IMG/VR virus record: IMGVR_UViG_3300048033_000146
Coordinates: 1-56,655 of that record
Strand: one strand, 5' to 3'
Length of the DNA stretch: 56,655 bases
From: a virus
Shown: piece by piece, positions 11,371-21,900 of the stretch
Position numbering within the stretch: the first letter of the stretch is position 1
Layout: each line of letters starts with the position of its first letter
The notes under the pieces: generated by a model
Seen by the model: only the letters and a program-made list of their open reading frames with translations
Told to the model about the DNA's origin: nothing
Database searches by the model: none
Program-made: the position numbers and the translations under genes

Positions 11371-13485
11371 ATGGCAGAAAACGACGAATTAAACTTTGAT
11401 ACAGATGAAGTAGTTGCAGCAGAAGACACTGATGATAGCATTTTTGCTTCTAAGTCTAGCTTACTGACATTTGTTGGTGAACGCTTCAGACGTTCTGAGG
11501 ACGCAAGACGTTCAGACGAAGATCGTTGGTTACGTGCCTACCGCAACTATCGTGGCTTGTATGGCTCTGACGTACAGTTTACTGACAGCGAAAAGTCACG
11601 TGTATTTGTTAAGGTTACTAAGACTAAAACACTAGCAGCATACGGTCAGATCGTAGATGTACTATTTGGTAACAATAAGTTCCCTCTATCTGTAAACCCA
11701 TCAGTTTTGCCAGATGGTGTAGCAGAGTCAGTACACATCAACATTGACCCTAATGCTTCACAAGCTGGTGACGCACTAAAAGCTGTAACACGCAATCAAC
11801 CATCACGCCCTTACTTAATCGACGGTACAACAGAGTTGCAGCCGGGGGAAACCATGAACGACTTACGTAAGCGTTTAGGTCCACTAGCAGAAAAGATGGA
11901 TGCTGTATCTGAGAAGATTGTTGAGGGTGATGGCACTACTCAAACTACAGTAACATTCCATCCAGCTATGGTAGCTGCTAAAAAGATGGAAAAGAAAATT
12001 CACGATCAGCTACAAGAAAGTGGTGCATCTGTACACCTACGTTCTATGGCTTTCGAGATGGCTCTACTTGGCACAGGTGTCATGAAAGGTCCATTCGCTA
12101 CAGATAAGGAATACCCTAACTGGAATGAAGATGGTGAGTATGAGCCACTAATTAAGACAGTACCTGAGTGTAATCACGTATCTGTATGGAACTTTTATCC
12201 AGATCCAGAAGCTTCCTGTATGGAAGACGCAGAGTACGTAGTTGAGCGTCACAAGATGTCACGTACAGAACTACGTGCACTAAAGAACCGTCCATACTTT
12301 ATGGATGATGCTATTCAATATGCCATAGATAAAGGCCCAGACTACGTACAGAAACACTGGGAAATGACTATGGATGATGATCAGGCTACACCTACATCTG
12401 AACGTTGGGAAGTCCTAGAATTCTGGGGTTTTGTAGATACAGACATGCTTGAGGAACACGGTGTTAAGATTCCAAAAGAGCTAAAAAACCTAGACGAAGT
12501 AAACGCTAACGTATGGGTATGTAATGGTGAAGTACTACGTATGGTACTAAACCCATTTAAGCCTACACGTATTCCTTACTATGCTACCCCATATGAGCAT
12601 AACCCATACAGCTTCTTTGGTGTAGGTATTGCAGAGAACATGGATGATACGCAGACATTGATGAATGGCTTTATGCGTATGGCTATTGACAACGCTGCAC
12701 TGTCTGGTAACTTAATCATCGAAGTAGACGAAACTAACTTAGTACCAGGACAGGACTTATCTGTTTATCCCGGCAAAATCTTTCGTCGCCAAGGCGGTGC
12801 GCCGGGTCAAGCGATCTTCGGCACCAAGTTTCCGAATGTTGCACAAGAGAACATGCAACTCTTTGATAAGGCACGTGTATTAGCAGATGAAAGCACAGGA
12901 TTCCCTAGTTTTGCGCATGGTCAAACTGGTGTTAGTGGAGTTGGGCGTACTGCTAGTGGGATTAGTATGCTTATGTCTGCTGCTAATGGCTCTATACGGA
13001 CTGTTGTTAAAAATGTTGATGACTATCTTATCCGTCCATTAGGTCGCTCATTCTTTGCATTTAACATGCAGTTTGACTTCGATCCAGACATTCGTGGTGA
13101 CCTAGAAGTACACGCATCTGGTACAGAAAGCTTGATGGCTAACGAAGTACGTTCACAGCGTCTAATGCAATTCTTACAAGTAGCACAGAATCCAGTACTT
13201 GCACCATTCGCAAAAATGGATTATATTATACGTGAGATTGCAAAGTCTATGGATTTGGACCCAGACAAGGTTACCAACTCTATGCAAGACGCAGCTATCC
13301 AAGCCGAAATCCTAAAAGGGTTCCAAGCACCACAACCTGCACCAGCAGGACCAGAGGGTGTACCAGCCCCAGAAGGACAAGGACCACAAGCAGTAGCAGA
13401 TACATCTGGCGGTGGTGGCTCACAAGTAGGAGTGGGTACAGCACCTACACCAGGTGAGCAAGGATTCACAGGTAATGTCGCTTAA
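11371..13485 (+). CDS. Portal (head-tail connector) protein
   Basis: The 704-residue product directly follows terL, the usual place for the portal. It is a mixed alpha/beta protein with segments typical of large podoviral portals: ERWEVLEFWGFVDTD, YYATPYEHNPYSFFGVGIAE and DDTQTLMNGFMRMAIDNAAL. A Gly/Pro/Gln-rich C-terminal tail follows. Portals form the dodecameric ring through which DNA passes and to which the terminase docks. Its end overlaps the next small gene by 11 bases. Confidence 0.9.
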   Translation: MAENDELNFDTDEVVAAEDTDDSIFASKSSLLTFVGERFRRSEDARRSDEDRWLRAYRNYRGLYGSDVQFTDSEKSRVFVKVTKTKTLAAYGQIVDVLFGNNKFPLSVNPSVLPDGVAESVHINIDPNASQAGDALKAVTRNQPSRPYLIDGTTELQPGETMNDLRKRLGPLAEKMDAVSEKIVEGDGTTQTTVTFHPAMVAAKKMEKKIHDQLQESGASVHLRSMAFEMALLGTGVMKGPFATDKEYPNWNEDGEYEPLIKTVPECNHVSVWNFYPDPEASCMEDAEYVVERHKMSRTELRALKNRPYFMDDAIQYAIDKGPDYVQKHWEMTMDDDQATPTSERWEVLEFWGFVDTDMLEEHGVKIPKELKNLDEVNANVWVCNGEVLRMVLNPFKPTRIPYYATPYEHNPYSFFGVGIAENMDDTQTLMNGFMRMAIDNAALSGNLIIEVDETNLVPGQDLSVYPGKIFRRQGGAPGQAIFGTKFPNVAQENMQLFDKARVLADESTGFPSFAHGQTGVSGVGRTASGISMLMSAANGSIRTVVKNVDDYLIRPLGRSFFAFNMQFDFDPDIRGDLEVHASGTESLMANEVRSQRLMQFLQVAQNPVLAPFAKMDYIIREIAKSMDLDPDKVTNSMQDAAIQAEILKGFQAPQPAPAGPEGVPAPEGQGPQAVADTSGGGGSQVGVGTAPTPGEQGFTGNVA

Positions 13486-13666
13486 AAAACTAGTAAACGA
13501 TAAAGAACTATACGAAGAGTTTCTTAAACACGTAGATGACTTAATCTACCTACAACACAAGCAGATGGAACAGGCTACAGAGCCAGTCATCTTCTACAGA
13601 GCGCAAGGTTCTATCACTACTCTGCGTAAACTAAAGTTACTGAGGGAACAGGTAAATAATGGCTGA
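13475..13666 (+). CDS. Small protein after portal, 63 aa
   Basis: The start at MSLKKLVNDKELYEEFLKHV is inside the portal's last codons, in another frame. The product is helical with a coiled-coil-like second half (GSITTLRKLKLLREQVNNG). Small genes directly after the portal are common in marine podoviruses with no assigned role. It overlaps the following gene by 8 bases. Confidence 0.75.
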   Translation: MSLKKLVNDKELYEEFLKHVDDLIYLQHKQMEQATEPVIFYRAQGSITTLRKLKLLREQVNNG

Positions 13667-16055
13667 CTATCGTAAGAGTCTAATGGATATGACACCTGAA
13701 GAAAGGGCAGAGGTTGCCCCGGGTGCTGTTATCTCAGATGATGTTGAAAAACCTCTGAGTGTCAAGGGTGCAGAATTTGGTCTATCTATGACACCAGTAG
13801 GTACAGCTATGGAGGTTGCAGAAGAGCTTTCTTCAGCTAGCCCAAGCTGGTTAAACATCGGTCTAGCTGTTGCGCCTGACTTATTAGGCCTTGGCCCTGT
13901 GGCTGACCCTCTTATGAAAGCTATAAAAGGCACAAAGTTTAAAACAGCTAAAGGATCTACATACGAAGTAACAGACAGTAATACTACTGTACGAAATAAA
14001 GCTGCAAGACCAGAACACCCCGGTGAATCAGGGGTTCAGCCCCAGTCTAAAAAGACTATTTATATGCCAAGAGAAGAACTAGAGAAGTTTGCTGGCATTC
14101 ACCAAAACCCTGATATCGGTACAGAGTTTATCCCAACAGGTGAGAACACTGCAGCGTTACGTTACACAGAAGACTACGGACCTCGCAAAGCAGGTGATAT
14201 CGTACCGGGTACTGAAATAACTTTTACCCTTGATCCTGAAGTAGGTCTAAACCCTGTAGAGATTCTTGACTTTAGAAACCCTAGAGGTATTCACTTTGGT
14301 AATGAAATTATCGAAGTAGAAAGTAACATTCCTAAAGTATCACGTAGTAAAGATGCTACTGATCCAGATGACCCTATGTTTGAATTTACAAGTAAAACGA
14401 CAGGGGTAACAAAAACTTTTAATGAGGGCGGTATGGCTATGGATAAACAAATGGACGCAGTATTCAAGTCTAGCCGTACTGGTTACGCTGAAGGTGGTGA
14501 AGTAGGCGAAGCACCAGACACAACCATCGGCTTAGACCCTGTGTCAGGTAATGAGGTGCCTATGGGTGCCACACCAGAAGAGGTACGTGACGATATCCCA
14601 GCGCAGTTGAGCGAAGGTGAATATGTTATTCCTGCAGATGTTGTACGTTTCTATGGTGTAAAATTCTTTGAGGGCTTACGTACTGAAGCCAAGCAAGGTT
14701 ACGCAGAGATGGATCAGAATGGTCGTATCGGCGGTGAACCAGTAGGCCAAGAAGATAGCGGTATGGAAATGGTAGAACCAGAGGATGACCTGCCGTTTGA
14801 CATTTCAGAGCTACAGATTATTGACGATGAAACAGGTATGTATGAAGGTGGCCTAGCAGGTTATGCAGAAGGTGGTTTACCAGCAGCACCAGCCACAACA
14901 CAAGTGCCTATGAATCCATTCAGCCCTACAGGTACTACTGCTGGTTTTGAAATAAAAGAATATGTGAATGATGCTGGTGAGGTTATGTACATTCAGTTTA
15001 TGAATGGTCAACCTATGACGTTTATTCCACAAGGGTTTAAACCTAAAGGCACAGCAGCAGAGCAAGCAGCAGAGCAAGCAGCTACAGGTGAAGGTGTAGC
15101 AGCAGAAGCAGCACCAACAGTATCTGTCAGTGGTAATGACTACGACTATGATACAGAGATGGGTAGAGTAGGCACAGAATTTACTGAAGGTGCAACAGCT
15201 AAAGACTGGACTAAAGCATCAGTGGATGACTTTTCTAGTGCTACAAAAGGTTTAGGCTCTGGTCTTGGAACTATGGCAGGTGCGTTAGTTGGTGGTCCTA
15301 TAGGCGCGGTTATTGGTATTGGCTCACAGGATGCTGCTAGAAAAAAAGCATATGATATGCTAGACGGTATTGCTTATCAGCTAGAAAGCGATAATCTAAC
15401 AGAGGGGCAAAAGTCAGACTTAATAACACAGAAACAACAAATACAGAAGTACCTTGAACCATCAAGTAGCGAAGGTAAATTTGGCTCTGGTATTGTAAAA
15501 GGTAGTGGTATCTTTGGTGGTGCAACTACTTTGTATGAAAACCTTGGAGATTACGGCGGTACTGTTGTAGATGGTGAAGTAGTGGGTGATGGAAAGCGTA
15601 CCTTTGCTGATACATGGCTAGGTGATTTACTTGGTGCAGATGGTAAAGCAGGTGTGCAAGGTCCGGGTCTTTCCGAATCACTTTCTGGTGCAAGACGCAC
15701 CGCTGTTAATGCGGATGGCACAGACGGTTGGGAAGACATGGGCGATGCTGAAAGAGCAGCAGCACGTATGGAGGCACGTGAAGCTACACCATATGAAAAA
15801 GCTTTGACAGAAGCCCAGAAACAAAAAGCTGAAGGTAATACAGAAGCTGCTAATAAAGAGTATGATAAAGCAATATCCACAGCTACAAACTCTTGGGTCG
15901 CAGCTACAAATGCGGTTAACGCATCGGGTAACGATCCTATAGCACGACATAACGCAATTATGGCGCAATCAGCAGCAAGTAGAGCAGCTACAAAAGCCAT
16001 CCAAGAAAAGAACAACCGTACAGGTTTCTTTGGTTTAAAAACTAAAGACGATTAA
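13659..16055 (+). CDS. Large virion-associated protein with Gly-Tyr motifs
   Basis: This 798-residue protein lies between portal and scaffold genes. Its conserved core DDIPAQLSEGEYVIPADVVRFYGVKFFEGLR (about residues 310-340) is a signature seen in structural proteins of marine phages. Around it are GYAEGG steps (near residues 275, 405 and 410), a Pro/Ala-rich segment and a Gly-rich membrane-active-looking stretch (GLGTMAGALVGGPIGAVIGI, near residue 535). The C-terminus is helical. It may be an ejected or head-internal protein; the role is unproven. Confidence 0.75.
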   Translation: MADYRKSLMDMTPEERAEVAPGAVISDDVEKPLSVKGAEFGLSMTPVGTAMEVAEELSSASPSWLNIGLAVAPDLLGLGPVADPLMKAIKGTKFKTAKGSTYEVTDSNTTVRNKAARPEHPGESGVQPQSKKTIYMPREELEKFAGIHQNPDIGTEFIPTGENTAALRYTEDYGPRKAGDIVPGTEITFTLDPEVGLNPVEILDFRNPRGIHFGNEIIEVESNIPKVSRSKDATDPDDPMFEFTSKTTGVTKTFNEGGMAMDKQMDAVFKSSRTGYAEGGEVGEAPDTTIGLDPVSGNEVPMGATPEEVRDDIPAQLSEGEYVIPADVVRFYGVKFFEGLRTEAKQGYAEMDQNGRIGGEPVGQEDSGMEMVEPEDDLPFDISELQIIDDETGMYEGGLAGYAEGGLPAAPATTQVPMNPFSPTGTTAGFEIKEYVNDAGEVMYIQFMNGQPMTFIPQGFKPKGTAAEQAAEQAATGEGVAAEAAPTVSVSGNDYDYDTEMGRVGTEFTEGATAKDWTKASVDDFSSATKGLGSGLGTMAGALVGGPIGAVIGIGSQDAARKKAYDMLDGIAYQLESDNLTEGQKSDLITQKQQIQKYLEPSSSEGKFGSGIVKGSGIFGGATTLYENLGDYGGTVVDGEVVGDGKRTFADTWLGDLLGADGKAGVQGPGLSESLSGARRTAVNADGTDGWEDMGDAERAAARMEAREATPYEKALTEAQKQKAEGNTEAANKEYDKAISTATNSWVAATNAVNASGNDPIARHNAIMAQSAASRAATKAIQEKNNRTGFFGLKTKDD

Positions 16056-16093
16056 TAGTGATTGGTCCCGATCCTATAATAATATAAGGCTAC

Positions 16094-16111
16094 CCGGTCA
16101 ATCTTGACTGG
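16094..16111 (+). other. Hairpin before scaffold gene
   Basis: CCGGTCA and TGACTGG form a 7-bp stem with one G-U pair and a 4-base loop. No T run follows, so it is more likely a leader or RNA-processing stem than a terminator. A TATAAT box at 16075-16080 lies just upstream, without a clear -35. Confidence 0.35.
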
Positions 16112-16133
16112 CCCCACATAAAGGAGTATAAAA

Positions 16134-17093
16134 ATGTCGGAAGCCCAACCAGTTGATATCAAAACAGAGGTTATCAACGCAGCACCTCATATGCGTAACC
16201 AAGCACGTATTGACGCAGATGAAGCAGAACTAGAAGCACTCAAAAAGCGTATGCGTGGCGAAGTCGATGAAACAGAAGAAGAAACCGACGATAGTGAACC
16301 CGATAGCCAAAGAGCTACGGACACCCAAGTACAGAATGAGAGTGTACCAAAACAAGAAGCTAAAGCAGAACCTGAGAGTGAAGCACAAGAAGAAGATTCT
16401 GGACTAACAGCAGAAGAGAAAACTTTCAAGCAGCGTTATGGTGATCTACGTCGCCACATGCAAGAGAAAGAAAAAGAGACTACAGCTAATCTTGAGAAGC
16501 TACAGCAGCAGCTAGAAGCCGCTACAAAGAATGAGCTTGTACTACCAAAGTCTGAAGAAGAGATTGATGCGTGGGCAAAGCAGTATCCTGATGTAGCAGG
16601 TATCATCGAAGCTATTGCTGATAAAAAAGCTACAGAACGTGCGTCTGAGCTAGATGGTCGCCTGAAACAGATTGAAGAGATGCGATCTATTGCACGTAAG
16701 GAAAAAGCTGAAGCAGAATTGTCTAGCTTACACCCTGACTTCGCAGAGCTTCGTGCAGATGATGCATTTCATGAGTGGGCTAAAGAACAGCCTAAAGTCG
16801 TACAAGACGCATTATATGATAATGTAGATGATGTTAAATCTGTAGCACGTGTACTAGACCTTTACAAATCAGATAAAGGAATTAAGACAAAGCGTGTAGC
16901 TACAGAGGACAAGAGCGCAGCTTCGTCTGTAAAAGCACGTAAAGCTGCACCTATTGATCCAGACGACTCTTCACGTTACTTGCGTGAATCACAAGTAGCT
17001 AAGATGTCTATTAAAGAATATGAGAAACGTGCTGAAGATATTATGGAAGCACAACGCTCAGGCAAGTTTATTTATGATGTGTCAAAAAGATAG
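16134..17093 (+). CDS. Scaffolding-like head assembly protein
   Basis: The 319-residue product is highly charged and mostly helical. A Glu/Asp-rich N-terminal third (MRGEVDETEEETDDSEPD) leads to a long coiled coil (about residues 95-200) and a basic C-terminus. It lies immediately upstream of the major capsid gene, the classic position for the scaffold that guides procapsid assembly and is then removed. Its own Shine-Dalgarno (AAAGGAG) is strong. The identity rests on composition and position. Confidence 0.8.
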   Translation: MSEAQPVDIKTEVINAAPHMRNQARIDADEAELEALKKRMRGEVDETEEETDDSEPDSQRATDTQVQNESVPKQEAKAEPESEAQEEDSGLTAEEKTFKQRYGDLRRHMQEKEKETTANLEKLQQQLEAATKNELVLPKSEEEIDAWAKQYPDVAGIIEAIADKKATERASELDGRLKQIEEMRSIARKEKAEAELSSLHPDFAELRADDAFHEWAKEQPKVVQDALYDNVDDVKSVARVLDLYKSDKGIKTKRVATEDKSAASSVKARKAAPIDPDDSSRYLRESQVAKMSIKEYEKRAEDIMEAQRSGKFIYDVSKR

Positions 17094-17125
17094 TTGACAA
17101 ACTTTATATCATAAGTAAAACTATA
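17094..17125 (+). promoter_or_regulatory. Promoter-like motif upstream of major capsid gene
   Basis: A perfect TTGACA (17094-17099) starts one base after the scaffold stop. AAAACTATA follows exactly 23 bp after the first T, as at 9057/9080. The 9 bases of the downstream box are identical in both sites. It would give capsid mRNA a leader of about 180 bases and allow separate, strong capsid expression. Confidence 0.6.
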
Positions 17126-17158
17126 GCATATACACAACATAAAAGTGTGTATGCTTTT
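17125..17158 (+). terminator. Hairpin with short T run, possible terminator after scaffold
   Basis: AGCATATACAC (17125-17135) pairs with GTGTGTATGCT (17145-17155) in an 11-bp stem with one G-U pair and a 9-base loop, followed by TTT. It directly follows the promoter-like motif at 17094-17125. It could therefore attenuate upstream transcripts or cap the 5' end of the capsid mRNA. Confidence 0.5.
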
Positions 17159-17316
17159 CACTAAGCACTAGCCACAACAAAGAACTACCTCAGAGTATAG
17201 GCCCAGCGCAGATAGGGCGGCCACCCTAGATGCAAAGCTGACTACCCTAATATGAAGAGCCTCTTTAGTGGATATGTAGTGTTAATCCTCACGCCATATC
17301 TATAAGGAGAAATATT

Positions 17317-18402
17317 ATGGCTATTGGTCTAAATGGTTCCTATTCAGGGACAGGCTTTGACGGTAACTGGTCCCCAGTAATCTATTCGAAGCAAGCACAG
17401 ATCGCTCTACGTAAAGCGGCTGTTGCAAACGCGATTACAAACAACTCTTACTTTGGTGAGATTGCTAACCAAGGTGACGTTGTTCGCATTCAAAAAGAGC
17501 CAGAAGTAACAGTCAACTCTTTGACACGTAAGGAAGCTATCAGTGTTCAAGATTTGAACGATGAAGACTTCTCTCTAGTGATTGACCAAGCAAACTACTT
17601 CGCATTCAAAATGGATGACATCGAAGACCAGTTCGCAAACGTTGACTATGTATCTTTGGCAGCAGATCGTGCAGCATATAAAATGGCTGACGCTATGGAT
17701 ACTGACGTTCTACGTTACTTGTCAGGTCATGACTCAGCAGGTGACTATGTATCAACCTCAGCAGGTGACGCACAGCACGACACAGCAGGAAACCTAACAG
17801 GTGAATACCTAACTGCTAACCACTTGTCTGCTACAGACTTTGGTCAGCTAGGTACAAACGATGGTGCAGATACACCTGTAGATTATACAGCAGGTGACTC
17901 TATTCCACTAGCACCACGTCTACCCGGTGCAACATCTTTGTCAGACACAACAGTATCACCATTGACTGTTATCGCACGTATGGCGCGCCGTATGGACGTA
18001 CAGAATGTTGATTCACGTGGTCGTTGGATCGTTGTAGACCCAGTATTCGTCGAAATGCTAAAAGACGAAGACAGCCGCGTATTGCAAGCTGACTGGGGTG
18101 GAACTGGCCTAATGAATGGCTTGGTATTGAACAACCTACACGGCTTCCGTGTTTATGTTTCAAACAACTTGCCAGCATCAGGTACAGGCGCAGGAACTTC
18201 AGGTACAGGCGCACAAGACACTAACTATGGTGTCGTTGTAGGTGGTCAGGACGAAGCAGTAGCTTCAGCGGAGCAAATCAACAAAGTTGAGAACTACCGT
18301 GACCCTGATTCATTCGCTGACATCGTGCGTGGTATGCACCTATACGGTCGTAAGATTCTACGTCCAGAAGCTCTAGTAACAGCACGTTACAACGCAGCTT
18401 AA
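17317..18402 (+). CDS. Major capsid protein
   Basis: The 361-residue product has a strong Shine-Dalgarno (AAGGAG) and a codon pattern rich in frequent codons. It follows the scaffold gene and precedes a terminator. The segments EIANQGDVVRIQKEPEVTVN, DYVSLAADRAAYKMADAMD and RRMDVQNVDSRGRWIVVDP are typical of HK97-fold major capsid proteins of marine podoviruses (P22 coat-like group). It would form the icosahedral shell. The gene has its own promoter-like motif and long leader, which fits a need for very high output. Confidence 0.9.
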   Translation: MAIGLNGSYSGTGFDGNWSPVIYSKQAQIALRKAAVANAITNNSYFGEIANQGDVVRIQKEPEVTVNSLTRKEAISVQDLNDEDFSLVIDQANYFAFKMDDIEDQFANVDYVSLAADRAAYKMADAMDTDVLRYLSGHDSAGDYVSTSAGDAQHDTAGNLTGEYLTANHLSATDFGQLGTNDGADTPVDYTAGDSIPLAPRLPGATSLSDTTVSPLTVIARMARRMDVQNVDSRGRWIVVDPVFVEMLKDEDSRVLQADWGGTGLMNGLVLNNLHGFRVYVSNNLPASGTGAGTSGTGAQDTNYGVVVGGQDEAVASAEQINKVENYRDPDSFADIVRGMHLYGRKILRPEALVTARYNAA

Positions 18403-18415
18403 TTTAGTAAAACTT

Positions 18416-18442
18416 AGGGGCTGGCACTAGCTGGCCCCTTTG
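18416..18442 (+). terminator. Rho-independent-type terminator after capsid gene
   Basis: AGGGGC (18416-18421) and GCCCCT (18434-18439) form a GC-rich 6-bp stem with a 12-base loop, followed by TTTG. The T run is short, so termination may be partial and leave read-through to the tail genes. Confidence 0.6.
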
Positions 18443-18466
18443 TGCTTACAGAAAAGGACACACCTT

Positions 18467-18937
18467 ATGGCGGGTACAATTACTACAGCGATGTGTAACA
18501 CTTTTAAAGAAGAAATCCTTAAGGGTGTTCACGATCTAGAAACAGAAACACTTCGTGTAGCTCTGATTAAACCAGAAGCTGATATAGCAGCTAACTATGA
18601 TGCAGCTACAACAAACTACAGCGACTTAGGCAGCGACGAATTAGACGATGGTGTAGGTAACTACTATCGGGATGTCGCTAGCAACAACCTAGATATTAGT
18701 GGCACTAACGTTAATCTATCTAATAGTGTTGCTTGGGTTGACTTCCCAGATTTAGTATTTCAAAACTTGACAGTCTCTGCTGGCGGTGCATTAATTTACA
18801 ATGCATCACAAGGTAATAAAGCCGTAGCAGTATTTGATTTTGGAGGTACTGTAACTTCAACATCAGGAGACTTTACCATCGTATTCCCAGGTGGAGCTAC
18901 TCCAGACGATACAAACGCAGTTATTCGTATTTCTTAA
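18467..18937 (+). CDS. Small virion protein (decoration or adaptor type)
   Basis: The start MAGTITTAMCNTFKEEILKG has AAGGA upstream; the frame opens earlier at 18440. The 156-residue product has LRVALIKPEAD, a central acidic region, an AWVDFPDLVFQNLTVSAGGALIYN strand block and a C-terminal AVFDFGG...FTIVFPGG. This is a recurrent small structural family in tailed phages, often found beside capsid or tail genes and detected in virions. The precise position in the particle is uncertain. Confidence 0.75.
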   Translation: MAGTITTAMCNTFKEEILKGVHDLETETLRVALIKPEADIAANYDAATTNYSDLGSDELDDGVGNYYRDVASNNLDISGTNVNLSNSVAWVDFPDLVFQNLTVSAGGALIYNASQGNKAVAVFDFGGTVTSTSGDFTIVFPGGATPDDTNAVIRIS

Positions 18938-18952
18938 CTACAGGTATAAACA

Positions 18953-21900
18953 ATGGCGTTTATTATAAAAGACCGTATCAAAGAAGGTACAACTACTACA
19001 GGTACAGGTGACATCGCTTTAGGTGGTTCATCTGCTACTTTTGAATCTTTTCAGTCTTATATGACAAACGGAGATACGACTTACTACGCTATTGTTCACA
19101 CTTTATCAGGTGTTGATGAGTGGGAAGTAGGACTAGGTACTTGGAACACAGGTAACACTCTTACACGTACAACAGTTCTAGCAGGGTCTAACGGTACATC
19201 AGCCGTTAGCTTCTCTGCTGGTACTAAAGATATCTTTATGACGTACCCTGCTGCACATGCTGCACTAGCAGAGGATGACGTAACTTTTGATAACATTACT
19301 GTAACAGGTACTGTTGATGGACGTGATGTTGCGACTGATGGTACTAAACTTGACACAGTAGAACAGAATGCTGACGTTACAGACGCAGTGAACGTAGCTG
19401 CTGCAGGGGCTTTGATGAAGTCTGGCGGCACTATGACAGGTAATCTTATTCTTAACGCTGATCCTACTGCAGCATTAGGAGCCGCAACAAAAGAGTATGT
19501 AGATACGATTGCCTCTGCAGGTATCCACTACCACGATCCTGTACGTGTTGAGTCACCTGTTGCTCTTACCGTTACATATAACAATGGTACTAACGGCGTA
19601 GGTGCTACGCTTACTAACGCAGGTACACAGGAAGCCATTACTATTGATGGTGTAGCTCTTAGCCTTAATGACCGTGTACTTATTTATGAACAAACAGATG
19701 AAACACAAAACGGTATTTACACAGTTACAACAGTAGGTAGTGCATCTACTAACTGGGTACTTACACGTGCTACAGATGCAGACAGTTATGGTGCATCAGA
19801 CCCTGACAGCTTTGGTAAGGGTGATGCTTTCTTTGTCAAAGAAGGTAACACAGGTGCAGGTGAACTATATGTGATGACCACAGCAGGTACAATCACGTTT
19901 GGTACTACAGCTATTCATTTCTCACAGGTAGCTGAGACAGCCGTATATAACGCTGGCACAGGTCTTACTCTTACAGGTACTACATTCTCTATTGGACAGG
20001 ATGTAGCAACATCAGCTAACGTTACGTTTAACCAAGTCACAGCAGCTATTATAGGTAACGTAACAGGCAATGTCACAGGAAACGTAACAGGTAACGCTGG
20101 TACAGCTACTAAGCTAGCTACAGCACGTACTGTTCAGCTTTCTGGTGATGTAACAGGTAGTGCCACATTTGATGGTTCAGCTAACATTAACATCACTGCT
20201 GCTGTACAAGATGATTCACACGCACACGTTATTTCTAACGTAGATGGACTACAGGCGGCACTAGATGGTAAAACAACTACTTCTCGTACTATTACTGCAG
20301 GTAATGGTCTTACTGGTGGTGGAAACCTTACAGCTAATAGAACGCTTAACGTAGGTGCTGGTACAGGTGTTACAGTTAATGCTGACACTGTTGCTATTGG
20401 TCAGGATGTAAGCACTACCTCTGATGTAACGTTTAACGACATCCGTGCTGATGGCGGCAACCTAATACTAGGTGATGATGCTTATAGTACCTCTGGTAGT
20501 TATGTAGGTATGAAAACAGCTTATATGTCGGGTGCCAACGACTACATGATCATCTCAGGCATATCAGATGGTCATACTTATGTTTCCGCTAAAGATGGGT
20601 CGGATACCCACATTCGTGGTGGCGGTAATGTTGCAACATACGAGGTAAAAGTATACCCTAACGCATATGCTACTGCTGCTGGTTCCACTATTATCACAGA
20701 AGCGGGTAGTGGTCTAAGCAAATCTAGTCGTACTCTATCTCACGCTGACACATCTAGCCAAGCATCTGTGAACAACTCTAATGGCACAGTCATTCAAGAT
20801 ATTACTCTTGATGGGTTTGGGCATATTACAGATATCAACTCTGTTAACCTAGATGGTCGCTACTACACAGAGACAGAAGCAGACGGGCGTTTTTATCGTA
20901 ACTATGGCTTAACTACAATAAGTGACTATAATTCGCTTACTACAGGTGCTTATGCTACAACTAGCACTTCCGCATCTAACATACCGTATTCTAACTATAA
21001 TGGTACGTGGCATATTTCTGATGCGACTAACGACAGACAGTATCAATTATGGATGGGCGATACTACAGTTGGTGGGGGCTTGCGCTTTAGAGCTAAACAA
21101 GGCACATCAGGTTGGCACTCTTGGGAACGTGTTTTTGCTGACAGTTACCACCCCAACGCTGACAAGTGGACAACAGCCCGTACCCTATCACTCTCTGGTG
21201 ATGCATCTGGTTCTGTCTCTTGGGACGGTAGTGCTAATGTTACTCTGAGTGTGGCAGTGGCGAATAATAGTCACACTCACACAAACACTACGCTTGATAT
21301 GCACTTTGGACGTGAAACGCAGAACATTGACACCTACGATCCTGATAGCTATTGGGCTACATCAAGGGCTACAGGCGGGAGTGGTACTTACCCTGTAAAC
21401 TACGTCAACGTGTATAACTTTGCTGGTAATGGTGTTGATGAAGGAACACAGCTTGCAACGTATTACGGCTCCAATAACAGAACATGGATACGTACACGTA
21501 ACGACAACAACGATAGCTGGTTAGGTTGGAGCGAAGTATGGACAAGCACCACTGACGGCTCTGGTTCTGGCCTAGATGCTGACCTGTTGGATGGTGTGCA
21601 GGGTAGTAGTTACCTAAGAAGTGATGCAACTGATCTCTACAGCCCCGCTAGATTAGACTTTGGATCAACGGGTAACTGGGATGCTGTAGGTCACGGCAAC
21701 CATACAAACCTACACTTTAGGGATCATAACCAGTTCTGGATTGGCGCAGGTAACGGCACTTGGTTTACTGGCACAGCTAACACTAAGTCACAAGCATCTG
21801 GTCTAGCTGCTGATGCAAGTTTTGCTCACGATCTACTTATCACGACTATGCAATCAACAAGTACCTATGACAGAGGTATTACGTTTGGTGTAGATAGTAA

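Noticed and set aside
15551-16015. 154-residue reverse-strand ORF
   Set aside because: It is a shadow of the 798-residue virion gene and lies in the wrong direction.
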